NCBI GenBank assembly: GCA_002840715.1
Contig: PHBW01000012.1
Span: forward strand, 1,868 to 65,867
DNA length: 64,000 nucleotides
Origin: Chloroflexi bacterium HGW-Chloroflexi-4
GTDB lineage: Bacteria; Chloroflexota; Anaerolineae; Anaerolineales; Anaerolineaceae
Reading direction: 5' to 3'
Shown: in pieces, positions 1-9,150 of the stretch
How the letters are laid out: each line of letters begins with the position of its first letter
How positions within the stretch are numbered: the stretch's first letter is position 1
Position numbers and translations under genes: made by a program
The notes under the pieces: generated by a model
The model's input: only the letters and a program-made list of their open reading frames with translations
Database searches by the model: none
What the model was told of the DNA's origin: nothing

Positions 1-29
1 ACTGCATCAACGATTACCGCATCTGACAT
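1..29 (-). CDS. Probable thiolase (acetyl-CoA acyltransferase), first 9 codons only
   Basis: The reverse strand starts at base 29 and reads MSDAVIVDA before leaving the window. That is the usual opening of thiolases (acetyl-CoA C-acyltransferases, typically M-x-[ED]-AVIVDAVRTP). A good ribosome binding site, GGAGGG, sits at 34-39 in reverse orientation, about 7 bases before the ATG. It is divergent from the lipoprotein gene at 213. Only nine residues are visible, so the family call rests on this motif alone. Confidence 0.5.
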
Positions 30-180
30 GGCTTCCCTCCAGGGATTAATCTGTACATAAATTCTACCATTTTTGAATTCTTTGCGCACATCCTTACAAA
101 ACCGTGAAATGAAGATGATAAAACTTAAAAAATCTTAATCTTTGCGATAAATCAAATGTGCGGTCTAAAACGATTTCATA

Positions 181-186
181 TATAAT
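181..186 (+). promoter_or_regulatory. -10 box TATAAT upstream of lipoprotein gene 213
   Basis: An exact TATAAT lies 26 bases before the ATG at 213, in an AT-rich gap between divergent genes. No clear -35 hexamer is seen at the right spacing. Confidence 0.4.
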
Positions 187-212
187 CATATTCAAGATAG
201 TGATCAACGCCA

Positions 213-1682
213 ATGAAAGAAAAGATGAACCTGAGCAAAAAGGCTTCAAAAACGCTTTACATTTTCGCCATTTCTGCCATGCTGATCGTGCTGGCCGGGT
301 GTTCGCGCGCCTTGGACCCAGCCGCCTCGGGCAAGACCTATCCTATTTCACCCGGCTTACAAGCCTTTTATAACCGCATGGGCGGCGAGGAAGTGCTCGG
401 GCCGGCGATCTCAAAGCTGATCGAAAACCAGACCGGTCAATGCCAGTACACCGTCAATACGCTGATCTGTTTAAACCCCATGGTAAGCGGTGATGAAAGC
501 TTTTCAATTTATGCCCTGGGCACTGAACTCAACCTCAACGAGCTTTCAAGCGACCCTGCCTCAACAGAAGGGTTGATCATTAACGGCTTTACAGTTTATG
601 AAGAATTTGTACCCATTTTTGAACGATTTTCTCAATCCACTTACGCGGGCAACCCCATTTCACAGGTACACATCAATTATGCCCAACAGCGTGTGGAACA
701 GTACTTTGAGAAAGTGGGGTTCTACCGCAATTTCAGCGATCCGCTCGGGACGGTGAAACTGCTGGCTTACGGCGACGCCGGCTGCACCAAGGGATGCAGT
801 TACAAACCCGCAGACGAAGCGGAACTGTCTAACCCTTCCATCTCGCTTGAAGACCTCGACCTGATGGAAAAACTGGGCATCCTGGTGGATAAAACTGCCT
901 TTGGTAAATCACTTGATAAACCACACACGGCCGCCGACGGCAGCCTAGAACAGGTTTACAGCGGTGTGGTGCTGTTTCAAGATGCCACCGGTGTGGTTCG
1001 CCTGCGTCCGCTCTCAAGCATTCTAGCCATGCCGGTCAAGGAACCTGGCGAGAAACTTTATGATTATTCAAGCGGAGTGGTGTTCTATGCTGTGAACGAC
1101 ACACTAGGTTACCACGTGCCCATTCTGTTTGATACTTTTATCAATGCACACGGCGGCACCGCCATTTCTGGCGACCCAATTAATGAAGTCTATGAATATG
1201 AACCGGGGCTTTTCAGACAATGCTTCACCAATTACTGTCTGGATTACGATCCTTCCAAACACGAAGACAGGCAGGTGTCCATCACACAGCTTGGCAAACA
1301 GTATCTCGCCATGGATCAAACCGTGCTGCCCCAACCAGCCACCCCCGAGCCTGAGCCGCCTGCCATCAGTCTTCAGGTCAGTGAAACACTGGCAAAGGTC
1401 TCCTCCTCAGATGCTCAGACCATCCACGTGACGGCACTCAACGCCGCGGATCAGACGCCTCTGACCGGCATTGAAACCGAGATTACATTATTCCTGCCAA
1501 AAGAGAAAACCTGGACTTCTCTGCTTGCCCCCACGGCGGTGGATGGAACTGCGGTCATCACGCTGCCCGTGTTGAAGAACATTCATAACGGCTCGATCCT
1601 GGCTTATAAGGTCTGCACCACCAATGCCTCAATCAGCCAATCCTGTGCCACCGGCACCTATCTGATCTGGACTGCTCCTTGA
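213..1682 (+). CDS. Secreted lipoprotein with LGFP-like repeats and a C-terminal Ig-like domain
   Basis: 489 aa. Lys-rich start and hydrophobic segment, then a lipobox LAGC (Cys about residue 29), so it is probably a membrane-anchored extracytoplasmic lipoprotein. Two stretches, one after the lipobox (FYNRMGGEEVLGPAIS) and one near residues 305-345 (INAHGGTAISGDPI), resemble LGFP-type cell-wall repeats, each followed by a Cys pair (GQCQYTVNTLIC; RQCFTNYCLDYD). After a Pro-rich linker, the last 100 residues look like an Ig/invasin-like fold. Start chosen because the lipoprotein signal begins right after it. The stop TGA directly abuts the stop of the convergent gene. Function unknown; surface or wall binding is inferred. 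Confidence 0.7.
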   Translation: MKEKMNLSKKASKTLYIFAISAMLIVLAGCSRALDPAASGKTYPISPGLQAFYNRMGGEEVLGPAISKLIENQTGQCQYTVNTLICLNPMVSGDESFSIYALGTELNLNELSSDPASTEGLIINGFTVYEEFVPIFERFSQSTYAGNPISQVHINYAQQRVEQYFEKVGFYRNFSDPLGTVKLLAYGDAGCTKGCSYKPADEAELSNPSISLEDLDLMEKLGILVDKTAFGKSLDKPHTAADGSLEQVYSGVVLFQDATGVVRLRPLSSILAMPVKEPGEKLYDYSSGVVFYAVNDTLGYHVPILFDTFINAHGGTAISGDPINEVYEYEPGLFRQCFTNYCLDYDPSKHEDRQVSITQLGKQYLAMDQTVLPQPATPEPEPPAISLQVSETLAKVSSSDAQTIHVTALNAADQTPLTGIETEITLFLPKEKTWTSLLAPTAVDGTAVITLPVLKNIHNGSILAYKVCTTNASISQSCATGTYLIWTAP

Positions 1683-2693
1683 TCAGGGATTAACTTCTCC
1701 AAACAATTCCACTTTATCAATGGCTGCGCCAATACTGTAAATATTTAAGGTGAAGGGCATCCACTCACCCGGGTTGACTGCGTCACGCGCCACAAACCTG
1801 CGGATGCCGACGATATTCCCATCGGCGTCATAAGCCACGGCTGCGATCCAGATTTTGCCGGCCAAACCCTCCCCGCCCTCAAACCCGGCCTGGGTGCTGA
1901 CCACAGCTGCGAGTCGGTTGGCGCTGATGGTGATGCCGGAGGGATCCACGGTCACCAAAGCGGATTGCAGCGGCGAAGGCGTGCCAGTCTGATTGACACT
2001 GGTTGCTGTGAGCAATTCCAGCCCGACTTGCGGATTAGCGCTTACCGGCGGTGGAAAATAGGCAAACAGGGGTAATCTACTTCCGCTGGCGACGCGGTTC
2101 AACGGCACCAGCGCCGGCTGGATGAGTACTTCACCTGTCGCCGGGTCGGTCAGTGTAAATTGAGCACTGAGGCTATCTGCCATCATGGACTGCGGGTTGA
2201 GTAGTTCGGCAAAACAGTAAGTGCCGCCGGTGAGAGAAGGCGTGCACTGCGGATCGCTGAGGGTCATAGGCCAGGGGGTCGTGACAGGGACGTTTTGGGT
2301 CGGTGCGGCGCTTTGCCCATTAGGAGCCGGGATGATGATCACCGTGCCTGGGCCTAGCAAATATGGGTTGATATTCGGGTTGGCGGCAATGATTTCATCC
2401 AGAGAGATGCCGTTCTTGGCAGCCACTTCAAACAGGGTGTCGTTGCCCTGAATAACATGCGTGCGGGGTGTGGAGGTCATGGTGGGTACCAACGTTTCGG
2501 TAGGGGCACTGGCCAGGGTAGCCGTGGCCGTGGGCGTAATGGTAGGGGTGGCAAAAGGCGTCAGTGCCTCGCCCGGGAAGAGGGAATCCGTCTGGGTGGA
2601 TTCTGCCGTCTGGCAGGCGCTTAACAGCAGAACTGCTGTCAAAATTGTTATCGCAAAAGATCTCATTCTCATAATTCGCATTATACCCTTCAA
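1683..2693 (-). CDS. LysM-domain lipoprotein
   Basis: 336 aa. Signal peptide with lipobox LSAC, a Thr/Pro-rich linker (about residues 45-78), then one LysM domain (about 78-123: THVIQGNDTLFEVAAKNG, then IIAANPNIN and a PGTVIIIPAP end). LysM binds peptidoglycan or other GlcNAc polymers, so the protein probably sits in the cell wall. The remaining 200 residues form a beta-rich region of no recognised family. Convergent with the preceding lipoprotein gene; the two stop codons form a shared TGATCA with no spacer. Confidence 0.8.
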   Translation of the reverse strand: MKGIMRIMRMRSFAITILTAVLLLSACQTAESTQTDSLFPGEALTPFATPTITPTATATLASAPTETLVPTMTSTPRTHVIQGNDTLFEVAAKNGISLDEIIAANPNINPYLLGPGTVIIIPAPNGQSAAPTQNVPVTTPWPMTLSDPQCTPSLTGGTYCFAELLNPQSMMADSLSAQFTLTDPATGEVLIQPALVPLNRVASGSRLPLFAYFPPPVSANPQVGLELLTATSVNQTGTPSPLQSALVTVDPSGITISANRLAAVVSTQAGFEGGEGLAGKIWIAAVAYDADGNIVGIRRFVARDAVNPGEWMPFTLNIYSIGAAIDKVELFGEVNP

Positions 2694-2777
2694 TGATGCT
2701 TGCCCGTGGCCCTACGCTATGTTAAACTCAACTCACAAGTTGATTCTAAACCAAAAAAGGCAACTTTGTAGACAACC

Positions 2778-5642
2778 GTGCGCAAAACCGACCTGGCTCT
2801 TCTCATTAAAAAACGTCACGAGAGACATACCCGCAAACTTCACCGGGCAGCGGCAATTTCTCGGCGCCTTGGCGTGGGGGCACTCTCGGTATTGCTTATT
2901 CTACTATCTGGCGGATTGGTGTTTGCAGGCTTGTTCTACGCCAGGGTGACCGCCAACCTGCCCTCACTGGCCGTGCTGCCCGTGCTACTCAACCCGGTGG
3001 ATGGCGAACTGCTGGAACCCACGACCATCACAGACCGCAGCGGCGAAACGGTGCTTTACACGCTGGATAACCCCGGCATTGAACGCGCCTACCTGGCCGT
3101 CAACCCCGAAAAACCCGACCATTTCAGTCTGCAGCTCGTGCGGGCAGTGATCTCAAAACTGGACCCCACGTTCTGGGAGAACCCCGGCTATTCGCTGAAA
3201 GACTGGCAAAACCCTGAACCTACAACGATTGCCGAACGGTTGGCCAGCGAACTGCTGCTCTGGGAGGAACAACCCTCCGCGCTGCGTGCGGTGCGCATGC
3301 GCCTGCTGGCCGCCCAAATGGTGTCTGAATACGGACGCACCCAGGTGCTCGAATGGTATCTCAACAGCGCCTGGTTCGGGCATCTCGCCACCGGCGCTGA
3401 AAGCGCTTCGCTGCTTTATTTCAACAAATCTGCTAATGACTTGAGCCTGGCGGAATCTGCCATGCTGGCAGTGGTGATTGAAGCCCCGGCTTTGAATCCG
3501 CTGGATGCCCCGGAACAGGCGCTTGCAATGCAGCAGCAGTTCCTCGGTGAAATGGCACAGCTTGAAACCATCACCCTGGATGAATTCGCCTCAGCCCTGC
3601 GTGAACCGCTGGCGCTGCGCAAGACGATCAGCGACCCTGTTTCACAAGCGCCTGCCTTCACCCGCCATTTGCTCTCGGCTCTTTCGTCTCATTTTTCACA
3701 AAACCGTCTGCAGCGCGGCGGATTGGTGATTCAATCTTCTCTGGATTGGCAGCTTCAAACCCAGTTTGCCTGTACGGCCAGAACCCAGCTTTTACGCTTG
3801 CAGGGCATCTTGGATGCCCCCTCAGATGACTGCCCTGCAGCATTGTTATTACCCACCCAAACCTTTGCCGGTTTGGACGCCAAACCATTGGCCAGCGCGG
3901 GGGTGATCCTCAACCCGGCAAACGGCGAGGTGCTGGCTTATCTTGAACCCACCGCCTATGACGGTTCCATTCTCGCTGACAGTGGCTATCAACCCGGTTC
4001 GCTCCTCAGCCCGTTTGCCGCTGCCGCCGGTTTTGCCCGCGGACTTTCACCCGCCTCGCTGCAGTGGGATATCCCGTCTGAAGCCATTGAATCTGCCAGC
4101 GATTATCAGAACCGGGATCAACAGTGGCACGGTGCAGTCAGCCTGCGCGAGGCCGTCGCAAATGATTATTTACTCCCGATCACGGATGTGCTGCGGCAGG
4201 CCGGCGCGATGAACGCCTGGCACCTGGCTGCTGCTTTGGGGCTTTCTTCAATGAATGAATCCGCGGAAAGTGTCGATCCGCTGTTTGAAGGGTCAACCAA
4301 CTCCCTGCTGGATGTGGCAGCTGCTTATGGCACGCTGGCTAATTCTGGGGTGAAAAGCGGCTTGAAAGAAGCCATGACCGGCGAGCTCAACCCCGCTTTG
4401 GCGCTCAACGTAAGTTCAACCACCGGCAGACTGCTGCTTGATCAATCCGTGCCGCAGGTGAGCGTGATTTTAAGTCAGCCACTGGCTTACCTGGTCAATC
4501 ATGTTTTAAGTGATGAGAGCGCACGCTGGCCCTCACTGGGCTACCCCAATGCGCTTGAGATCGGTCAACCCGTCGCCGCAAAACTGGGCGCCACCCTGAA
4601 CCAGACCCAAGTCTGGACGGTGGGCTACACCCCCGACAGGCTGGTGCTTGTCTGGCTTGGTAATACTTCAGAATCTTCACCTCAAACGCTTGATCCGCTG
4701 ATGGCCGCCGGCATCTGGCATGCCGTGATCAAACAGACATTATTGGAGGCTCCCAGCACAGGCTGGCAGCAGCCCGAAGGCATCACAAGCCTCAAAGTAT
4801 GCATCCCCTCCGGCATGCTGCCCTCGATGGATTGCCCCGCCACCTCGGATGAAGTATTTCTGATCGGCAACGAACCCACACTGCCGGATACGTTGTATGA
4901 GAAGATCAAAGTTAACCGCGAGACCGGACAGCGCGCCACGGTTTTCACCGACCCCGCCCTGATCGACGAACAACTCTTTATTAATGTGCCCGCCAAAGCC
5001 AGACAGTGGGCCATTGAAGCCGGTCTGCGGGTTGCCCCGGATGGATACGATGCCATCTCTACACTGCAGACCAACCCCAACGTACAAATCAACAGACCAG
5101 TCATCTTCTCGGCGGTGGGCGGCAAAGTAACTGTATCAGGCACGGCTTCGGTCGACAACCTCAGCTCGTGGACGCTTCAGGTCGGCGAAGGCATTAATCC
5201 ACTCAATTGGCTGCAAATCGCTGAGGGCAAAGCAGCAGTAACATCAGGCGGCAGCCTGACTGAGTGGGACACGACCGGCATCGACGGCCTTTATGCCATC
5301 CGCCTGACCGTAATTGATCAAACCCAGCATGTGCAATCTTCCACCATCCAGGTGACAGTGGATAACACCCCACCGCAGGTCAAGATCACCTACCCCGCCG
5401 CGGATCAAGAGATTCAACCCGCGCAGGAGACTGTCACCCTGCAGGCTGCCATTGAGGACAACACCGGAATCATGGAAGTGGAATGGTTCGTGGATGGAAA
5501 GCTGGCCGCCACGCAGACCGACGGACCCTATCTGTACCTTATGCCCGCCGAAAACGGTAAACATACGCTGATGCTAACTGTTGTGGATAAAGCTGGGAAT
5601 AAGACGTCAAGCGATAAGCTGGAATTTTCGATCGTAAAATAA
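2778..5642 (+). CDS. Class A penicillin-binding protein homologue (PBP1C-like) with degenerate active sites
   Basis: 954 aa, GTG start. One N-terminal membrane segment (about 33-56), glycosyltransferase-51 region (about 85-240), transpeptidase region (about 370-640) and Ig-like C-terminal domains (about 770-954). Family landmarks are recognisable (LDPTFWENPGY at 128-138; LEWYLNSAWFG 191-201; YTPDRLVLVWLGN 617-629), but catalytic residues are changed. The GT51 catalytic Glu of the ED motif is Leu128, and the STITQQ-type motif reads TTIAER (149-154). The transpeptidase SxxK is S408-L-L-S411, SxN is replaced by D463-Y-L, and KTG is K602-L-G. Canonical enzymes polymerise and cross-link peptidoglycan; this copy is probably a non-catalytic relative, perhaps a scaffold. 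The reading frame is intact over 2.8 kb, which argues against simple decay. Confidence 0.85.
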   Translation: MRKTDLALLIKKRHERHTRKLHRAAAISRRLGVGALSVLLILLSGGLVFAGLFYARVTANLPSLAVLPVLLNPVDGELLEPTTITDRSGETVLYTLDNPGIERAYLAVNPEKPDHFSLQLVRAVISKLDPTFWENPGYSLKDWQNPEPTTIAERLASELLLWEEQPSALRAVRMRLLAAQMVSEYGRTQVLEWYLNSAWFGHLATGAESASLLYFNKSANDLSLAESAMLAVVIEAPALNPLDAPEQALAMQQQFLGEMAQLETITLDEFASALREPLALRKTISDPVSQAPAFTRHLLSALSSHFSQNRLQRGGLVIQSSLDWQLQTQFACTARTQLLRLQGILDAPSDDCPAALLLPTQTFAGLDAKPLASAGVILNPANGEVLAYLEPTAYDGSILADSGYQPGSLLSPFAAAAGFARGLSPASLQWDIPSEAIESASDYQNRDQQWHGAVSLREAVANDYLLPITDVLRQAGAMNAWHLAAALGLSSMNESAESVDPLFEGSTNSLLDVAAAYGTLANSGVKSGLKEAMTGELNPALALNVSSTTGRLLLDQSVPQVSVILSQPLAYLVNHVLSDESARWPSLGYPNALEIGQPVAAKLGATLNQTQVWTVGYTPDRLVLVWLGNTSESSPQTLDPLMAAGIWHAVIKQTLLEAPSTGWQQPEGITSLKVCIPSGMLPSMDCPATSDEVFLIGNEPTLPDTLYEKIKVNRETGQRATVFTDPALIDEQLFINVPAKARQWAIEAGLRVAPDGYDAISTLQTNPNVQINRPVIFSAVGGKVTVSGTASVDNLSSWTLQVGEGINPLNWLQIAEGKAAVTSGGSLTEWDTTGIDGLYAIRLTVIDQTQHVQSSTIQVTVDNTPPQVKITYPAADQEIQPAQETVTLQAAIEDNTGIMEVEWFVDGKLAATQTDGPYLYLMPAENGKHTLMLTVVDKAGNKTSSDKLEFSIVK

Positions 5643-5680
5643 TAAAAACTGTTTCAAATAATTTTTATTATTGCTTTTTC
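5638..5680 (+). terminator. Intrinsic terminator-like hairpin after the PBP homologue
   Basis: Perfect 11-bp AT-only inverted repeat (5638-5648 with 5662-5672, 13-base loop) overlapping the stop codon, followed by GCTTTTTC. An AT-only stem is weaker than usual, but the position between two convergent genes fits. Confidence 0.5.
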
Positions 5681-5728
5681 ATTTTCTCAAGATACCAGGG
5701 ATTAAGTGCAATTCCCCTGTATTCATAT

Positions 5729-6406
5729 TCACCTTGAGAACAATTCTCTGAGTTCAACCAAATCTTTGCAGATCAAATCTGCGCCAGCCCGGCGCAGTTC
5801 CTTTTCTTCACCGAAGCCGCACAACAAACCCACGGTTTGAGCCCCGGCCGTCTTGCCTGCCAGAATATCCACGGTAGTGTCGCCTATCATGATACATTCT
5901 TCGGGGGTCAGCCCCATGGCATTGGCGGCAAACCTCACCGGATGCGGAAACGGTTTGGTGTATTCACAGGTCTGGTTAGTCACCACCGCGCGAAACAAAC
6001 CTCCCAGCTCGAATTGGTCCAGAAAGCGGCGGGTGGAGGCGTCATCACGGGCGCTGACCACCGTCAACGGATAGCGAGTATTGGCAAGTTCCAAGAGTTC
6101 TTTTGCCCCATTCATTAATTGAAAAGGATGGATTCTGTTTTTGCGTTTCTGCATCAATTTATTATATAAATTGGCGATGTTGTCATCCAGGCTGAGATGG
6201 TCAAGAAAATGATAAACCCCATTCATGGGCGACTCGGTAGCCATCACAAACCAGCGTGCAAAAGGTTGGGGGTCTCCGTTTTTGAACAAGAAACGCACCC
6301 CCCGCAAGGCATGCACGATCTGCCCAACCCAGACGTCATCCGTGTCGCTGAGGGTGCCATCCACGTCAAAACACAAACCCTTAACTTTAGTGAGATCAAT
6401 CGCCAT
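5729..6406 (-). CDS. HAD-superfamily phosphatase (phosphoglycolate phosphatase-like)
   Basis: 225 aa. N-terminal HAD motif I FDVDGT with nucleophile Asp14 and Asp16, motif II VSAR (about 118), a conserved Lys region near TKPFPHP, and motif III GDTTVDILAGKTAG (about 177-190). A helical cap lies between motifs I and II, as in the Gph/pyrophosphatase subfamily. It would hydrolyse a small phosphoester in the cytoplasm; the substrate cannot be read from the sequence. Starts 5 bases after the stop of the upstream metallopeptidase-like gene, so the two are probably co-transcribed. Confidence 0.85.
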   Translation of the reverse strand: MAIDLTKVKGLCFDVDGTLSDTDDVWVGQIVHALRGVRFLFKNGDPQPFARWFVMATESPMNGVYHFLDHLSLDDNIANLYNKLMQKRKNRIHPFQLMNGAKELLELANTRYPLTVVSARDDASTRRFLDQFELGGLFRAVVTNQTCEYTKPFPHPVRFAANAMGLTPEECIMIGDTTVDILAGKTAGAQTVGLLCGFGEEKELRRAGADLICKDLVELRELFSR

Positions 6407-6411
6407 GTTGT

Positions 6412-7740
6412 TTACTCGAAATCTTGAAATGCGGTCATTGCTTTTGCATACGCCGCGGAATCATTTGTAATGATCCACAGCACCTGGTCGCCATTGATGC
6501 TCATGCTGACGGCATCCTGCCAGGCGGTTTTTTTGGCGTCATCCGCCGACGGGGTTCCCCAGCGCAGGGTGCCATACTCTTTGCTGGCGGTAAAGAACGC
6601 GACGGCTTCTTCAGTATCATCCCAGGTGCTCAGCCAGGCAAAGACATAGTCTTCCGAGTTGGCATTGTCGTAATAGAGATAACCATCCCCGCCCCAGCCT
6701 GCCGCGGCATCTGCCGCTGTGGATGAATCCAGTCGAAAGGCAGAATCAATACCCGAATCGAGCACCAGAGAGGTATACCATTCACCGATCACACCGCGGT
6801 CAATCTCCGTCCATCCGTCACCCAAAGTTCCAACCAAATCAGGCAGTTCAACCTTCAGTGGTTTTTCATCGGGGTATTTCTCGGGATGCAAAATCTGTTC
6901 GGTCGAGACAGGCGGATTTCCGTACGCGGCATCCACGGATTTCCACTTTTTATCTGCGTAAAGTGACTGCACGAAGGTGAAACCCTGTTGATATGGAAAG
7001 AGAAAATCCTGTTTCATGTAAGCCGGTGCGGAATCATAGACAGGGCTCTTATATGTGGACTGGAACTCGCTGACATCGTTTTTATCTTGATCAGTGCTTT
7101 CAGAGAGGAACCAGTACTGTTCAGATAAAACGGCATCCCCTTCAACCAGCGCAGTTACGCCCGCACAATATTCGCTTTCGATCTCGCAGTAATCATCGTT
7201 CAGTTTCATGCCGTTTTCAAGATCATAGTTCTGGTCTTGCAATACATGGGTGAATTCATGGGCATAGGTCATTCGCTCAAGACCGGTGAACCCGGCATCC
7301 CCGATGACGTACATTTCTTTGGTGGTGCTGTCGTAATAGCCTGCAATCTGCTCGCTGTATAAGTCGATGTAAAACTGGAGCAATTCAAAATCAGGTTCCA
7401 ACAACCCCAACGCACTTAACACATCCACATCTTGCTGCGCTTCTTCAAGTGTGTAATCTTTGAAAAAATCGTTCATGACCACATCCTGAAGTTCTGCCGA
7501 AGACATCATGTCTCGTTTCAATTCGGCATTCATCTCCAATCCGCGGATGGCGCTGACCTGCTGCTGGATCATATCCATTTGTTCATCCACGCTGGGTGGT
7601 TCAGTGGCCTCAACCAGCGGAGGGGTGTAATTTTTTTGTGACTTCAATAGAAAGAAAGCGCCCACCATCAAGCCTGCGCTGATCAATACGCAGCCCGATA
7701 TGATGATAGCCACCAATGATAAAGAGATTTTTTTGCCCAT
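6412..7740 (-). CDS. Membrane-anchored HExxH putative zinc metallopeptidase
   Basis: 442 aa. One N-terminal membrane segment (about 9-32), then an exported domain. Around residue 161 it has H161-E-F-T-H165 within YAHEFTHVLQDQ, the HExxH zinc-peptidase motif, followed 35 residues on by ALVEGDA (Glu200), the usual third ligand of gluzincin-type enzymes. This supports a zinc peptidase acting outside the membrane. The C-terminal 200 residues have no family I recognise. Start ATG at 7740 precedes the signal-anchor. Upstream member of a two-gene unit with the HAD phosphatase. Confidence 0.7.
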   Translation of the reverse strand: MGKKISLSLVAIIISGCVLISAGLMVGAFFLLKSQKNYTPPLVEATEPPSVDEQMDMIQQQVSAIRGLEMNAELKRDMMSSAELQDVVMNDFFKDYTLEEAQQDVDVLSALGLLEPDFELLQFYIDLYSEQIAGYYDSTTKEMYVIGDAGFTGLERMTYAHEFTHVLQDQNYDLENGMKLNDDYCEIESEYCAGVTALVEGDAVLSEQYWFLSESTDQDKNDVSEFQSTYKSPVYDSAPAYMKQDFLFPYQQGFTFVQSLYADKKWKSVDAAYGNPPVSTEQILHPEKYPDEKPLKVELPDLVGTLGDGWTEIDRGVIGEWYTSLVLDSGIDSAFRLDSSTAADAAAGWGGDGYLYYDNANSEDYVFAWLSTWDDTEEAVAFFTASKEYGTLRWGTPSADDAKKTAWQDAVSMSINGDQVLWIITNDSAAYAKAMTAFQDFE

Positions 7741-7811
7741 GAGAATGATGTTCCTGTTTTTGAATGGTTTGATTTATCAATTTCAATGCCTGATTATCTC
7801 ATGAATGAGAC

Positions 7812-9056
7812 TTAAGGGCGAACGCTCGTCAGAGCTTTTTGCGCCTCTTGATAGCCCGGATTAGCCTCCAGGGCCTTATTAAATAACGAAATGGCGCTCA
7901 AATGATCCCCTGCCAACTCATAAGCCCAGCCTTTCCATAAGAGTGCTTCTTCTGAATCAGGTGTGATCTGCAACGCATAATCGGCAAGCTGGTTGAGGTC
8001 TTTTTGATTGCCGGTGTGGTAAGCCGCAACCAACGGACCGAATTGGTAGCGCAGCATCCGCGCAGGAAGACCTAGTGCCCGGGCCTTATCAAAGGCTTGC
8101 ACTGCTGACGCGTATTCTTCCAGAGCTGTCAGGCTGCTGCCCAGATTAAACCAGGCAAAAGCATTTGTCTGTTCTGAAATCACCAATCTTTGAAGCGCTG
8201 CGGCAGTCTGCATGAGATTGTCTGCCAACGGCCAATCGGTGCCTAAAAGTTGTTGAATTTTAGGCTGGTCACCTGTTGGAAAGATTACCAGGTAAACATG
8301 ATTGAAGGCCTGCCAGGCAGTCGCTACATCAGAATAAGCCAACTGTCGGTCCGGTCCATGATAGCTATCCTGAGCGGTGAAAAGCTGGCTTTGCCTGTCG
8401 TAGCCGGTCAGCAAAATATAATGGCCTGCCCAAAGGTCATCCCCGGGCCAGGCAGATTTCTCAACCGTGAATGCTTCTTCAATGATCACCGGGTAGCCCG
8501 CCGCAATTAGCCCTTCAAGTGCAGCCACATTGCCGCCCATCCGCACTTCAGCCTGCAGCTCATCCGTGGATTGATTGACATAACCAGCCAACTCTTCAAT
8601 ATTGACATTTTTGTCAGATCGTTTGGGGCGGATTAGATCGCTAATAGTGAATTGGTCTCCCTGCCAACCCCAATATCGCAAGCCTAAAGCCAGGGTGGCC
8701 GGGCCGCAGTTGTTCCAATCCTGATAATCTTGCTGCGGGTTGAACGCTGGGGCAGGCAGAACTATGGAAATTGGCAGTTCCAATTTGGTTTGTGGTGGTG
8801 TACTTAAACTACTGATTCCAATAAATTCAGCATCTGAAGACATCAATCCTGGCAACCAAAAAGATTGTTGATCAATTGTTTTTGCTTCAGCTGTGGGCAA
8901 CGACCCGGCAGGCTTTAATGACATTCTGAACCAGGCGAGCGCCTGACTGGTTTTCATTTGTAGATCAGGCAGACGGAAAGAAATAAATACTCCAATCAAG
9001 ATGGCAATAACCGAAAAGATAAGGAGTGTTATTTTGTGCTGCTTTTTTAGTAACAT
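7812..9056 (-). CDS. Membrane-anchored C39-like cysteine peptidase with TPR tail
   Basis: 414 aa. N-terminal membrane segment (10-27). Papain-like C39 domain about residues 93-265: NNCGPATLAL with Cys117, AGHYILLTGYD with His212, and AQDSYHG with Asp230 form the expected Cys-His-Asp triad. The last 130 residues carry TPR motifs (for example NAFAWFNLGSSLTALEEY and ALLWKGWAYELAGDH). This is the 'C39 family peptidase plus TPR' architecture. It probably acts outside the membrane on a peptide or peptidoglycan stem; the substrate is unknown. Divergent from miaB, with about 95 bases between the starts. Confidence 0.75.
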   Translation of the reverse strand: MLLKKQHKITLLIFSVIAILIGVFISFRLPDLQMKTSQALAWFRMSLKPAGSLPTAEAKTIDQQSFWLPGLMSSDAEFIGISSLSTPPQTKLELPISIVLPAPAFNPQQDYQDWNNCGPATLALGLRYWGWQGDQFTISDLIRPKRSDKNVNIEELAGYVNQSTDELQAEVRMGGNVAALEGLIAAGYPVIIEEAFTVEKSAWPGDDLWAGHYILLTGYDRQSQLFTAQDSYHGPDRQLAYSDVATAWQAFNHVYLVIFPTGDQPKIQQLLGTDWPLADNLMQTAAALQRLVISEQTNAFAWFNLGSSLTALEEYASAVQAFDKARALGLPARMLRYQFGPLVAAYHTGNQKDLNQLADYALQITPDSEEALLWKGWAYELAGDHLSAISLFNKALEANPGYQEAQKALTSVRP

Positions 9057-9137
9057 GGGTCAATTTTATCCTGAAACAGTCAATTAACTAAATCAAATAA
9101 GACAATTCTTGTGGTATTACGCATTCCAATTTATTGT

Positions 9138-9143
9138 TATAAT
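9138..9143 (+). promoter_or_regulatory. TATAAT 7 bases before the miaB ATG (leaderless-type promoter)
   Basis: An exact TATAAT at 9138-9143 is followed by ATG at 9151 with no Shine-Dalgarno sequence. Transcription would start at or next to the A of the ATG. It also argues that the upstream in-frame ATG at 9109 is not the start. Confidence 0.5.
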
Positions 9144-9150
9144 CAGCCGA

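Noticed and set aside
4682-5158. 158-codon frame antisense to the PBP gene
   Set aside because: No motif or SD; explained as a shadow of the sense frame.
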